NCBI GenBank assembly: GCA_914767715.1
Contig: OU612066.1
Coordinates: 15,133,001 to 15,197,000 of the forward strand
Length of the DNA stretch: 64,000 bases
Direction: 5' to 3'
Source of the DNA: Membranipora membranacea
Taxonomy: Eukaryota > Bryozoa > Gymnolaemata > Cheilostomatida > Membraniporidae
The notes below the pieces were generated by a model. That model made no database searches. It saw only the letters and a program-made list of their open reading frames with translations, and had not been told where the DNA came from. A program made the position numbers and the translations under genes. This document shows, piece after piece, positions 1 to 10,734 of the stretch (positions are counted from its first letter, which is position 1; each line of letters begins with the position of its first letter).

Positions 1-1571
1 CAAAATATAAGAATTACAATCAGGCAAAATCTAGGGATACCCTCGAATGAATTATCAAAAAATTTTCCTTATGAAAATGACTCTCACCAAGGCTTGTATT
101 GATTTCGGTTCTAACTCAAGTGGATCAAAGGTATACTGCAGTTCACAGGCTCACAGGCAAACTGCACTAGCATGTTGATCAAAATACGGTAGTTCTTTGT
201 TTAAGTGCTCAAACAGTGCAAGATGCTGGTAGAGGTATTTCATTATCAATGCCTTTACCAGCATCTTGCACCGTTTGAGCACTTAAACTAGGCAGTTCTA
301 TGAACAGGATCATGCAGACTAATGACCACACGCTCTCAAAGATTATGTTAAAAAGACTAACAGCCACCAGATTGACTTACTTGTGGACTATTTTAGAAGC
401 GACTTTCTCTGTGACCAATTATCTGCCGTAGAAGTGGGAGAAAGGCAGCAGTGGTAAAGACAATCCCTTTTGAGCTTTTAATGAAGCCTATCACTGTTCC
501 AGGCTCTAAAACAGAAAACAAAACATTCATATCATATGTTATAGGAGAAGCCTTAATTATAAGCTTTAGTTGCTTATCCTTTCTCTTGTCAAGTTAGTAT
601 GTAAATACAGAGTATGTTTATAACCTACTAGGCAGCAGTGGAACTCCCTGGTACCATTCTCCCTGCTGGTACACACACTATCTATGTTGTAATGAAGGCT
701 TGGGGTTCAAAATACTAAAACAATTACAGAATAAACTCTCAGTAGTGTCTTCCCGTAGCAGCGCATCTTTTAACTATTATACTTCCTAGTCCTCTCAATC
801 TCACATTCATTCTTTCTATTTGTGTCAGAGCATAAGGTGGGTTATACTATCATTTTAATGATAATGTTTTTGAATAGCAGTATCATGTGATGATAATCCG
901 ATGCAGGTCAGCTTGAGCTACATGTCAGTACTCTCATTTTGTATTGTATCAATCAGCAGGGATCCCAATCATTGTGGATGAAGCAAGAACCATTATTCTC
1001 TATAATATTACTCTATAACTTATTGGTAGTTGTTGAGAGCACATTAACAACACTAGGTATAATGACATACATACTAGCCTATCTTGAGAAGCTACATATA
1101 TACATTCATACATCATCATACATATAAACAAATTACAGTCACTCCTTCCTCCAGTAACAGTCAGTTCACTTCATTCCTTTCGGTCTGGATTGACAAACCA
1201 ACCATATATACATCATACAATAATGAAGTTTATGATGAAAACACACAGTATGGGATACTACCACTATTCCAACCTTTATATATTGTTTAAAACTTATGCT
1301 TAGAATCTCTAAAAGCCCCTTTTTAGGCTGGGTCTGTGTAATTTTAACAATTTTGATTGTGTCTTTTTCCTACCTTGTCTGTTATGTGAACTACGTCATC
1401 ACTAATGGCTGTTGTAGCCCAGAAATGCGATTTTACCACAGACAACATAGAACTCTGTATCTAATGATAAATCCAAAACAGTTGATTCATATGTCATTTC
1501 TGAATTGTGTGCTGTTTATTTCTTGGACTTAAGTTTATCTCGAGAAGAAAGAAAATCAAAAGCGAAATAGA
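1..1571. other. Upstream region of U2AF1, no gene seen
   Basis: I see no supported gene here. Short open frames at 939-1127, 1084-1290 and 1296-1532 have no recognisable motif, no convincing splice context and low-complexity composition. The stretch should contain the U2AF1 promoter and 5' UTR. A CRE/ATF-like core (TACGTCAT) lies at 1392-1399, about 180 bp before the start codon, but a single short match is weak evidence. A long perfect-stem hairpin at 199-288 is listed separately. Confidence 0.5.
199..288. repeat. 33-bp stem inverted repeat (hairpin)
   Basis: The arms 199-231 and 256-288 are reverse complements with a single mismatch and are separated by 24 bases. The size (about 90 nt, 33-bp stem) fits either a very small fold-back element or a pre-miRNA-like hairpin. 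The nearly perfect stem and the lack of a defined neighbouring transcript favour a mobile or palindromic origin, but this is open. Confidence 0.75.
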
Positions 1572-4500
1572 ATGGCAGAGTATTTGGCTTCCATTTTTGG
1601 CACAGAAAAGGACAAGTAAGCTGATACATGGTGAAATACCTCCATAGTATGACTCAATATACACTTGAGACATGTATTTATTTTGTAATCACATCCTAAT
1701 TGCTGGATTGAAAATGAATTCAGTATTTTTTGATTGATTGAATCTGATTCTTCTGATTTGTTTATCATTTATGGACTGAAAGATTAATTAATCAACAATT
1801 CAATCATTGAACTAACACATTTGATGACCCTCCTGGCATGTAAACTGCAAGTCTACCAAGTCATCTCTCGTAGGACTTGGCATTTAGGCGGTCGTTGCAT
1901 GCCTGGGGTCGAGCAGGTAGATCTCATCTGCTGCTCATGTACACCTTACTTACTGTTATTTATCGGTTAACTTTGAACATCGGAAAGTATGCTCTAGATG
2001 CACATGCTGTGGGCTGCAGTTTATGACCTTAACTTAGGCACATGTGACGGTCGATTTGATTTTGTTGAGTGAATTGCTTCTGTATAATATTAAAATCGCG
2101 AGCGAGATTGCTATCACTTTCGTGAATTCCAACTGTGTATGTATGAGTGGGTACCATCAGGTTGGTGTCAAATGTTTCAGATAATTTTCATGTTTATCTT
2201 TTCTATTTCAGAGTTAACTGCTCGTTTTACTTTAAAATTGGAGCATGCAGGCACGGTGATAAATGTTCTCGTCTACACAACAAACCAACTTTTAGTCAGG
2301 TAATTATAATCATCCTCTGTCTGTGTGGCCTATAATGGTCATTTGTTGACCATGTTGACTAGGAGACTCATATATGGTAGCTCCAATGTGTATTCACCGA
2401 AACTCGATTTCACTATGTTGAAATTTGAAATATTACATTGAAGTGTTTGGGCTTTTTAGTCTTTGAATAGCTGTAGACATTGCTTTATTTTTTTCAGACT
2501 ATTGTGATGCCGAACGTATATTCTAACCCCCAGCACAACCAAACAGATAGTAAGTATTAGTTTTAATTGTGTACCCTTTGTCTACAAATGTTGTCCTTTG
2601 GCTACATGGTAATCTTGTGATCTTTTACCTCAAATACAGAATACGTCCATCAAGATATAGGTACTCTTAAATAGTCTGGTAATGATTAACGTATGTAATG
2701 GGCTTGTTAAATGCTTTTAGAATATTTCATGACTTGACTAGACTAAACCTGTATTTACTGCAAATCTAACCTGATTTCAAAGCAACAGTAAGTTGGATGC
2801 ATTGAACTGTTGCATGAATATTATTGTGATGCCTTGTTATACCCTTGTGATTAGGGCATTTTATTTGTATGGGCTGTTTATTCCCTTTCTTTCCAGCAGT
2901 GATTAGCGATGCAGAAGTTCAGCTTCACTTCGATGAGTTTTTTGAAGAGATCTTTGTAGAGATGGAGGACAAGGTAACCATGACAACCGCGCTCTGTCAA
3001 CAAATAAACTAATAGTGCAGGGTATCATACAAACACTAAAATCTTGTTCCTTACCAAACCCGATTCATTGTAGAATCTAGGTACTTGGAAGGAAAGCGTA
3101 AGTGCCGCAGGTTTGAAATGAAGTTGGTAATTATAGAAATTTCAGATGCACAATGACAACCCGCCTCGGATTTGTAGGTTCTAGGTTGAAGTTTGAGAAC
3201 TAAAATTGCAGGCTTTATAGGTGGATGGGATCAGCCTTTTGCAGGTACCACGCCACCACCACTACCTCTATTACAGGTTTTAGGTGGAAACTAGCTACAA
3301 AATTAAGACCACATTGCGACCCAAACTTTAAAAAGATGTGAATGTGACACAATATGATATGAATGAATATATAGATACCTGTATCAGCTTATGGCAAAGA
3401 TCGGTATGAATCGATGATTGTCCTAACCCATATATTTTCTGATTTACTTAGTATGGTGAGATCGAGGAAATGAACGTTTGTGATAACCTAGGAGATCATC
3501 TCGTTGGCAATGTATATGTCAAGGTAAGCGGTCTACTTAAATTTATCAGTAACAATACGTGACGTCTCTGGAGAAATCATGTATATCTGTCCGAGTGGTT
3601 GCCACCAAATGAGATTCTTTCGCACATTACAGAATATCAAACATCCATGAAATAGGTAATTCACCATATTTGTGATGTGTTCAGTAAATGTGTTTCATTA
3701 GCTCATGGGGTTTTACCAATTAGTGTCTTCTTAATTATGTTGACTTGTATGTGATTTTAAGCAAATCAAATAAGATCCCTTTTGAAAGCATTGTTCTATA
3801 TTTGATTTCCTTCTGCTAATCTTTTCAGTTCAGAAAGGAAGAAGATGCTGAGAAAGCTATGAATGATGTGAACAACCGATGGTTCAATGGACGCCCTGTC
3901 TGCTGTGATCTGTCACCTGTTACTGACTTCAGAGAGGCATGTTGCAGACAATATGAGCTTGGGTATGGCTATTTAGTAATATAGAATAATGATGAGTAGT
4001 TGTATCAGAGCTCAATCTTTTCGTGATGCGTGACGCTGTCAAAATCTTTTGTATTTGGATTTCATGGTGGTTTGTGTTTGTTGGTTGTAGGCCAACCTAT
4101 CAATCAAAAAATCATCCCGACTCCTATGAAACTGGCAGCAGTAGTTTACGCTCATGTGATAAATATGTAAGTTGGGAAACAACAGTTTTGTAACAATTAG
4201 AAATTCCAGTAGTTGTTTTTCCTGACAATGCCGCATATGCTGTTGTATCTTTTTGTCCCTCAAGTGATTTGATTCATTCTGTTTTGTAGTGAGTGCACAC
4301 GTGGAGGGTTCTGCAACTTCATGCACCTTAAGCCAATCTCCAGAGAACTGAGAAAGAGGCTCTACGGCAGAGGCAAGAGTCGAGGTGGTGGAAGGTCAGT
4401 TTAAGTGTTTTAGTCTGACTCTAAAGTCTATAAATATATAATTTTATTGAGGATATGTCACTCAGAGAATCGCTTTTATACTGATATTTTGACTTCTACA

Positions 4501-4734
4501 CTTTGAAGTTGTCTTCTTGTGGTCACTTAAATTAACATGGCCATGAGATTTAAAAAGTCTATTATTAGTTCCCACAATAATGGCAGGTTGAATGTGACTT
4601 GTACGTAACAAGCGTTAATTTATTGTTACAGATCTTCACGCTCTCGATCAAGATCCAGAGAGAGAGAAAGACAGAAACACAACCGCAGGAGATCTCGATC
4701 CCGGGACAGACGAGGACGATCTGGCCGATACTAA
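1572..4734 (+). CDS. U2AF1: Splicing factor U2AF 35 kDa subunit
   Basis: Small subunit of the U2 auxiliary factor. In the nucleus it reads the 3' splice-site AG and recruits U2 snRNP together with U2AF65. Exons: 1572-1615, 2212-2299, 2498-2549, 2897-2973, 3452-3523, 3829-3962, 4290-4394, 4632-4734; all GT-AG and in frame, 224 residues. Order: start [15 protein letters not shown]; first CCCH zinc finger ([20 protein letters not shown]); the U2AF-homology RRM over exons 4-6 ([21 protein letters not shown], then [14 protein letters not shown]); second CCCH finger ([20 protein letters not shown]); and a C-terminal RS domain ([15 protein letters not shown]). It is a little shorter than vertebrate U2AF1 (240) because of a short exon 3 and no long glycine run. 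The serine within CSRLHNKP that is a known human disease hotspot is conserved. The start is fixed by the conserved N-terminus. Confidence 0.97.
2891..2900 (+). promoter_or_regulatory. U2AF1: NAGNAG tandem 3' splice site in U2AF1 intron 3
   Basis: The acceptor reads TTTCCAGCAG followed by TGATTAGC. Both AGs (2895-2896 and 2898-2899) keep the frame: the first gives Thr-Val-Ile-Ser, the second Met-Ile-Ser at the junction. A one-residue alternative just before the RRM is therefore possible. Only transcripts can show whether both are used. Confidence 0.7.
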
Positions 4735-5078
4735 ACCTTTCACTGAACCACACATCGCAACGGGAACAAGGAACCTTCTAACCCCTGCCAAACACATACA
4801 TGTATAAAACCAAAATGTCACGATGAGAGCATTCAGAATTATTTCAAGGACCGACCAGTTAGGTTGGTGATAATCAGTGGTAAAGGTACCGTTTTTAAAC
4901 AATGACATAAAAAGTTGAGAATTGCATTTTTTGTTTTAGCTAATGGAATAGCAATCTGCCAACGCTGTTTGATTTAGTTAGGTCATTTTACCCTTGTTTC
5001 TATTCAGTCTTGAGTTCCAGTGTATTATAAAAATTTTCCGTTGTAAAATCACAATGTACATAGAATTGTTTTTGCTCC

Positions 5079-5084
5079 AATAAA
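5079..5084 (+). terminator. Poly(A) signal of U2AF1
   Basis: An AATAAA hexamer lies about 345 bp past the U2AF1 stop, in AT-rich 3' UTR sequence, followed by a GT-rich stretch. It is the first canonical hexamer after the stop. Beyond it, 5085-5487 holds no gene that I can see. Confidence 0.7.
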
Positions 5085-5487
5085 GCTCTCCATAGTAATA
5101 TTCAGTTTGCCGTTGCTATTGAAAATCAAGTGTTTTTGACAGAGACAAAGTAGAACCGTCAAATTGTAATCTCTTTGCTTTTAAATCTATGGAATATATG
5201 GTGATTTTCTGAGACTTGGTCAATGGTAGTCTTTTATCTGATCTACCATCATTCTCCCATGAAACTGATTTTATCATAGAGTACACTTGTTGCATGCAAA
5301 GCCAGGAATAGGAAACCTTTGGTGTTCGGGTGCAGGTTATTGTTCAGTCATGGTTGTATTTTGGTCATGTTTGAGTTTTGGTTATTGCAGGGAATCGCCT
5401 TGGGACATTTTTCCTGGGACTCTGCTTTTAAGCTGTCGTGAAGTTGATCGCCCAAGAATATACCATATCTCTGGGCCTTCTATGTAA

Positions 5488-5668
5488 ACTGAGGGATCGA
5501 TGAGATTGATTGAGATGCTCAGCAACACACAGGGGTGGCTTCATGCTGCTGGGGCCGGCCATGAGGAGGTTGTACTAGAGAAGGCCTCGAAACAGCGTTT
5601 GACTCATGGTTTCTAGCTGAAGACCTGTGTGTTGTGCAGTGGTACGCGCACCACTGTATGTTGTATCT
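5488..5668 (+). repeat. Upstream 181-bp direct repeat of the retrotransposon
   Basis: Identical to 9736-9916. It starts ACTGAGGGATCGATGAG and ends GTTGTATCT. Identity stops abruptly on both sides (TATGTAA before, TTGTTGTG after). Near its end a short palindrome, AGTGGT..ACCACT, could form a hairpin. Confidence 0.95.
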
Positions 5669-5696
5669 TTGTTGTGGGCTAGATAGTATCTGGCTT

Positions 5697-5772
5697 GACT
5701 GCTGGAAAGACAGCTGACTGCTGGAAAGACAGCTGACTGCTGGAAAGACAGCTGACTATTGGAAAGACAGTT
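5697..5772 (+). repeat. Four 19-bp tandem repeats in the 5' UTR of the element
   Basis: The unit GACTGCTGGAAAGACAGCT is present three times exactly (5697-5715, 5716-5734, 5735-5753), and a fourth diverged copy follows at 5754-5772. Each unit contains an inverted half (GCTG..CAGC), so it could fold. It lies 24 bp before the ORF start. A promoter or translation role is possible but untested. Confidence 0.92.
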
Positions 5773-5795
5773 GACATGGTTGAAAGAAACCCAGG

Positions 5796-8700
5796 GTGGG
5801 ACCAGGGTTCGCAGCCCGAAGTCCCGAACATTATGATTATGTCATAATGGGCAACCCACCACTCGCAACAAGTTCGTATATGGAAAAATGCCCCCAAGGT
5901 CTACCCGGAAACGAAGGGGAGGATGAGAGACCTACTGGTACCCGGTTAACTGTTATAACGAACTCGGAAATGCCATGGACTTGCGTATGCCAGAGGGGTT
6001 TCAAAACTGAGCGTGGTATGAAAATACACAGAACTAAGAAGGGATGCGAAGTGGTGTTAGAGAACCGCAGTGTAGATAACTCTGCACCTAAGACGGATGG
6101 TACACTGCCCCAGGTTGAAAACCACAGTGGGCAGACAACCAATTCTCAAACACCCACCGAGCATCATGGGAGCGGTTGTGAAAGGCAGGAGGTTGAGTGG
6201 CCAAAGATGAGCAGTGTCAAGACTTGGCGTGAGCTTGACGAATATGCAGTTGTTGCTCTCAACTCTGCATTGACTGGAAGCGGTGAGAAAAAGGCCAAAC
6301 AACTGCCTGCTATCCTCTTTTCAATTTGTGAGGAGAAGTTTGGCTTAGTTGCGAAACGAGGTGGAACTCAGTGCACCAAAATACCAAATAGACGCCAATA
6401 TGAGAAAGGCAAACTGAGAACTCAGCAACGCGCGCTGAGAGAGAGAATGAGAAATTGCGCTGAATCAGAAAGGCATGGGCTTTCTGTATTGCTTAACGAT
6501 GTCAAGGAACGAATAAGAAGGCTAGCCAGAGCTGAGGCCTTGAGGAAGAAGAGGAAGTTGAAGCGTAAGAACTTGAACAATTTCATGAAAAATCCATACG
6601 GATTTGCCAAGAAGTTGTTTGAGCAGAGTAAGAGCGGCGAGCTCAAGGCTAGTCAGGCAGAAGTTGAGGCACACTTGGCAAAAGTGTACGGTAACAAGAG
6701 CGAGGTGAACACTGATATTGCTGGGCTTAAACGTCCAACATCTCCAGGTTTCAGTTTTGAGATGGGTGATATCAAGCTTGGAGAAGTTGCACATGTAGTT
6801 ACCAAGGCACGTGCCAAAAGTGCTCCAGGAATTAATGGCATCAGTTATAAGCTATACAAGAAATGTCCAGGCATACTGGAGATCTTGACAAAAGTGCTCA
6901 ACCAAATCTGGAAGTCTGGCAAGATCCCAGATGAGTGGTGTTGTGCGAATGGTGTGTATATACCGAAAGAGGATAAGGCGGAGGACCTAGGGCAGTTTAG
7001 ACCAATATCACTGCTAAATGTAGAAGGCAAGATATTCTTCAGCGTTCTGGCAAAACGCCTCACAGATTATCTTATGAACAATGGATTCATTGATCCATCA
7101 GTTCAGAAGGCAGGCATCCCAGGATTCCCTGGATGTCTTGAGCATGTGAGCATGATTTGGTCAGCAATAAAGTCTGCTAAACAAGCAAAATCGAACCTTG
7201 AGGTAATCTGGTTGGATTTGGCGAATGCCTATGGTTCTGTACCGCACAGCATAATTGACCTCGCACTATCACACTTCTGGGTGCCCGACAGGCTAAGGGT
7301 TATGGTTGAGCGCTACTATAAAAAGTTCAAAATGCGATTCACTACTAAGAACTTTACCACGAGCTGGCAAGAGCTGGCAGTAGGCATCCCTATGGGATGT
7401 GCTATATCACCTTTGCTATTCGTTATGGTGATGGAGATAGTTATACGGAATTCGCAAGGCAGTGTGAATGGGATCCAGGTTGCGAATAACCAGATACTAC
7501 CGCCGATGAGGGCCTTTATGGACGATATTACAATAATATCACCAGATAAGGCCCAGGTTGTAGCTTCAATCGATAGACTGCATGAGTTGATAGAGAGATG
7601 TGCGATGCGATTCAAACCTAGCAAGAGCCGGTCCCTGTCTTTGTGTAAAGGCAAACCTGTACCAAATACCTACTTCATAGGAACAGAGCGTATTCCCACG
7701 CTTGCAGAGCAGCCTGTGAAGAGCTTAGGAAGATGGTATAGTTTACCGATCACAGACAGGTTTCGCGGAAACGAGGTGAAAAAGCAACTCATTACAGGGC
7801 TGGACGCGATTGAAAAATGTGGTCTGTCTGGCAAATATAAAGCCTGGATTCTCAACTTTGCACTCATGCCTCGAATTCTGTGGCCTCTGACAGTTTATGA
7901 TATTCCGCTAACACCAGTTGAGAGAATGGAGCAAATGATTAACAAACACATGCGTAAGTGGCTTGGAGTTCCAAGGAGCTTCAACACTAATGCACTGTAT
8001 GCCAGTTCGTTTACTCTTTCACTACCTATGAAATCGCTTGTGGAAGAGTACAAAACATCAAAGGCGAGACTGGATATGATGTTGAACGAGTCACCAGACC
8101 AGGTGATAAGGGAATGTGCTCCAACACTTGACACTGGTAAAAAATGGTCTGTCACAGAGACTGTCAGAGATGCCAAATCTCGACTGGAGATAAGTGAGAT
8201 TGTGGGTGCTGTGACAACTGCACGTCATGGCATCGGCTGGGAAGCAAACCGGTGGTTCTCAAAGGAAAGCCCAAAGGTTAGACGGGAGATGGTAGTTGAT
8301 GAGGTGCGCAAGATGGAAGAGGAGCGCCGCCAGACACAAGCTGTAGGCCAAGCCCAACAAGGCAGGTGGACTTGTTGGGAGTCTGTTGAGCAGCGTCAGC
8401 TCAAATGGACAGAATTGTGGTCGATGGAGCCACAAAGGATCAGCTTTCTGGTTGGTGCAGCTTATGATCAACTACCGACCCCGGCAAACCTGGAACGCTG
8501 GAATTTGACCGAGAACTCGAAATGCGCCGAGTGCTCGGCTAAGGGCACACTTCGACATATACTGTCGAATTGCCAACAGAGCCTGGGAAGATACACGTAT
8601 AGGCATAATCAAGTCCTGAAAGTGTTGTGTAAATATGTCACGGAGAAGTGTGAATATGCTAATGCTGGTGGTGAAGCGCGTGAAAAGATTTTGCGCAAAA

Positions 8701-9128
8701 AGGGATTGATCAACAGCGGAGAATGGCAGGTGAGATGCGACCTCACAGAGCAGCTCAGCATGCCACAGCATATTGTGATCACGAACCAAAGACCAGACTT
8801 AATTGTTTGGTCTGACAAAGAAAAAGCACTAATACTGATGGAACTGACGGTGCCTTGGGAAGAAAATCTCTCATATGCGCATGAGAGAAAACTGACAAGA
8901 TACGAAGATCTGGTCACACAATGCCAAGACAAAGGTTGGAATTGCGAATTATTCGCAGTGGAGGTTGGCTGCCGTGGATTCATGGCTAGATCAGCTACCA
9001 AATTTCTGACCAGAGTTGGGCTTTCAGGAAGAGCACTCAAACAAGCCACAAAAAGCATAGTACATGAGGCAGAAAGCGCATCTGCATGGATATGGCAACA
9101 GCACTGTGTGAAGACAAAAGCTAAGTAA
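5796..9128 (+). CDS. Retrotransposon ORF: zinc finger, reverse transcriptase, restriction-like endonuclease
   Basis: A single 1110-residue protein that would nick the target and prime reverse transcription on it. Visible order: an N-terminal zinc knuckle CxC-x12-H-x5-C at residues 63-84; a basic middle region; RT motifs from SAPGINGISYKLYKK through FRPISLLNVEGKIF, WLDLANAYGSVPH and GIPMGCAISPLLF to the catalytic FMDD at 574-577 (FMDD instead of the common YADD); a thumb region; a CCHC motif CX2CX7HX4C at 910-926; and a PD-(D/E)XK endonuclease (R-P-D at 999-1001, E at 1016 in LMELTVPW). CCHC plus a C-terminal RLE and no APE domain places it among R2/NeSL/Hero-like elements; I cannot settle the clade. 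The start is the first Met of the open frame; an internal Met near residue 18 or 29 is also possible. Confidence 0.93.
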   Translation: MGPGFAARSPEHYDYVIMGNPPLATSSYMEKCPQGLPGNEGEDERPTGTRLTVITNSEMPWTCVCQRGFKTERGMKIHRTKKGCEVVLENRSVDNSAPKTDGTLPQVENHSGQTTNSQTPTEHHGSGCERQEVEWPKMSSVKTWRELDEYAVVALNSALTGSGEKKAKQLPAILFSICEEKFGLVAKRGGTQCTKIPNRRQYEKGKLRTQQRALRERMRNCAESERHGLSVLLNDVKERIRRLARAEALRKKRKLKRKNLNNFMKNPYGFAKKLFEQSKSGELKASQAEVEAHLAKVYGNKSEVNTDIAGLKRPTSPGFSFEMGDIKLGEVAHVVTKARAKSAPGINGISYKLYKKCPGILEILTKVLNQIWKSGKIPDEWCCANGVYIPKEDKAEDLGQFRPISLLNVEGKIFFSVLAKRLTDYLMNNGFIDPSVQKAGIPGFPGCLEHVSMIWSAIKSAKQAKSNLEVIWLDLANAYGSVPHSIIDLALSHFWVPDRLRVMVERYYKKFKMRFTTKNFTTSWQELAVGIPMGCAISPLLFVMVMEIVIRNSQGSVNGIQVANNQILPPMRAFMDDITIISPDKAQVVASIDRLHELIERCAMRFKPSKSRSLSLCKGKPVPNTYFIGTERIPTLAEQPVKSLGRWYSLPITDRFRGNEVKKQLITGLDAIEKCGLSGKYKAWILNFALMPRILWPLTVYDIPLTPVERMEQMINKHMRKWLGVPRSFNTNALYASSFTLSLPMKSLVEEYKTSKARLDMMLNESPDQVIRECAPTLDTGKKWSVTETVRDAKSRLEISEIVGAVTTARHGIGWEANRWFSKESPKVRREMVVDEVRKMEEERRQTQAVGQAQQGRWTCWESVEQRQLKWTELWSMEPQRISFLVGAAYDQLPTPANLERWNLTENSKCAECSAKGTLRHILSNCQQSLGRYTYRHNQVLKVLCKYVTEKCEYANAGGEAREKILRKKGLINSGEWQVRCDLTEQLSMPQHIVITNQRPDLIVWSDKEKALILMELTVPWEENLSYAHERKLTRYEDLVTQCQDKGWNCELFAVEVGCRGFMARSATKFLTRVGLSGRALKQATKSIVHEAESASAWIWQQHCVKTKAK

Positions 9129-9735
9129 TCCTATTACTTGTAAGCTGGGGTTTAACACACTCACTTTGTTTCGTGGAGTTGGCCAGCATTTAATTCCTTT
9201 TGTTATAATCCTTGTAAGGATTAGAATGAGGGGATTAAGTGATGATAAGCAAATTGCTTGGGGTAGAAGGCTAAGCAAGATTATGCCTTTAATACTCAAA
9301 TTAAAGTAGTTTAATCTCTGCAGAGTGAAAATCAAAGTGAGTCTGAGTTAGATCTAAGGTTTTACAAACATAGGATTAAAAGCTTGGCCCTCGCATAAAA
9401 GGCAGGCAGAGCGAGACAGGAAATCACAGTCAGCCCACTGGCTGTAGCGCAAACAAGTCATCTCTCTGACTTGTGTATGAGTTGTACTATGCTCAATGTG
9501 GTGAATTTGAGTAGCGAACGAGTGGCACGAGGGGCGGGTGCCTTGACGATAGCGACTTTGCGCCGATGAGTTGATGGAAAGCAAACCTCCCTGCACTGGT
9601 TTGGCTTAGAGTATAAGCATGAGAGTGATGGGGCGAACATTGTTGCACTGAAACAATGAAGAGTTGGCAGCCTCCCTGGTTGCGCAACAGCGTAAACACA
9701 CCAATTATGTCAAACCACCGAAACTGACAAAATGC

Positions 9736-9916
9736 ACTGAGGGATCGATGAGATTGATTGAGATGCTCAGCAACACACAGGGGTGGCTTCATGCTGCTGG
9801 GGCCGGCCATGAGGAGGTTGTACTAGAGAAGGCCTCGAAACAGCGTTTGACTCATGGTTTCTAGCTGAAGACCTGTGTGTTGTGCAGTGGTACGCGCACC
9901 ACTGTATGTTGTATCT
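9736..9916 (+). repeat. Downstream 181-bp direct repeat of the retrotransposon
   Basis: Matches 5488-5668 at every base. Left flank GACAAAATGC, right flank GAATTATTAG, both unlike the flanks of the other copy. The following 9917-10158 contains no gene. Confidence 0.95.
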
Positions 9917-10158
9917 GAATTATTAGTACCTAACACGCAGTGAAATGGATTCCCATATCTTTGGTTAATTATACAGTATGCTATTTGAGCTGTAGCATAA
10001 CTAAATTGTTGGGTCAACTATGTAGAAAATCAGTCACTGTGTTCACTGATATGAATGGTTCTGGGTCAATCAGTGAATACACTTATTTTTGTCATTGTAA
10101 TTTGCACATTGATGGTGCAATTCTTGTATTATTGTCACGTGGTCTTATATTGATATTT

Positions 10159-10269
10159 GATTGGTTGACTGTTATCAGAGGTTGATTATTATTCTGTTCA
10201 GCAATTCTGTGTTCTCATGTGGTGCAATATTTTAGGGGAAATCATTATCGGTTTGATATCCAATATAAA
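10159..10269 (+). promoter_or_regulatory. Core promoter of RBR gene A
   Basis: An inverted CCAAT box (GATTGGTT, 10159-10166), a TGGTGCAATA element (10220-10229; TGCAAT core as bound by C/EBP-ATF dimers) and a TATA box (TATAAAG, 10264-10270) occur in the same order upstream of genes B and C. A second TGGTGCAAT lies near 10112. Transcription should start near 10295. The predicted 5' UTR exon ends at 10467, followed by a GC donor (CCCCAG|GCAAGT). The homologous place in B has CCCCAG|GTGAGT. The intron ends at 10725, nine bases before the ATG. Confidence 0.65.
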
Positions 10270-10632
10270 GCCCGGGAGTTTTATTGCTGGTATCATAACA
10301 GTATTGAAACAGAGATTCAAAACACAAGCATATAGGGCAGCTATCCTACTACGAGTAATCCATACACATACACCGATTGTCAGCAAACTGCAACATTCTA
10401 CTTCGCAACTTAAATTTATATATTACTTCGCTTTGCACAAATCAAGGATAGTTAATTATAACCCCAGGCAAGTTGTCTTCCTTAAACATTATGTTATACG
10501 AAAGTCATGGTCTGTAAGGGTTTCCTTCTAATGTTTTCTTATGCAAAAAGGGCCAGTCTGTAGCGTCAATCATTTGGTAAATGCTTGAGATTTTGATTTT
10601 GCAGTCATAGACATTGTAAACAGTGTTTTAAG

Positions 10633-10672
10633 CATAGGACTGCCGCAGTTCCTGATTTTGGGCAGTCCTATG
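10633..10672. repeat. 12-bp perfect stem hairpin in the gene A leader intron
   Basis: The arm 10633-10644 (CATAGGACTGCC) is the exact reverse complement of 10661-10672, with a 16-base loop. It lies in the 5' UTR intron of gene A and is missing from the corresponding part of gene B, so it probably came in as a small palindromic insertion. Confidence 0.6.
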
Positions 10673-10734
10673 GTTTTTAGCTTTCATATCGTAAGATTTT
10701 AAAACAATTTACATGTTTTTGACAGATTTCCATC

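Larger units (their letters stand above)
5488..9916 (+). mobile_element. R2-type (RLE) non-LTR retrotransposon flanked by 181-bp direct repeats
   Basis: The unit consists of a 181-bp repeat (5488-5668), a short 5' UTR with four 19-bp tandem repeats, one open 1110-codon ORF, a roughly 600-bp 3' UTR (9129-9735) and a second copy of the 181-bp repeat (9736-9916). The two repeats match at all 181 positions by eye, and the ORF has no stops, so the insertion is recent or still active. There is no integrase, protease or tRNA primer site, so the repeats are not retroviral LTRs. They may be an unusually long target-site duplication, or the 3' end of an upstream tandem copy (a pseudo-LTR arrangement). 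Outside the repeats no short target-site duplication is obvious. Confidence 0.88.

Noticed and set aside
1296-1532. 78-codon frame with a hydrophobic stretch upstream of U2AF1
   Set aside because: AT-rich, no known motif, lies in the expected promoter or 5' UTR of U2AF1.
5488-9916. LTR retrotransposon or retrovirus, suggested by the direct repeats
   Set aside because: The ORF has an RLE-type endonuclease and R2-type CCHC, no integrase, protease or RNase H, and the repeats lack TG..CA ends and a primer-binding site.
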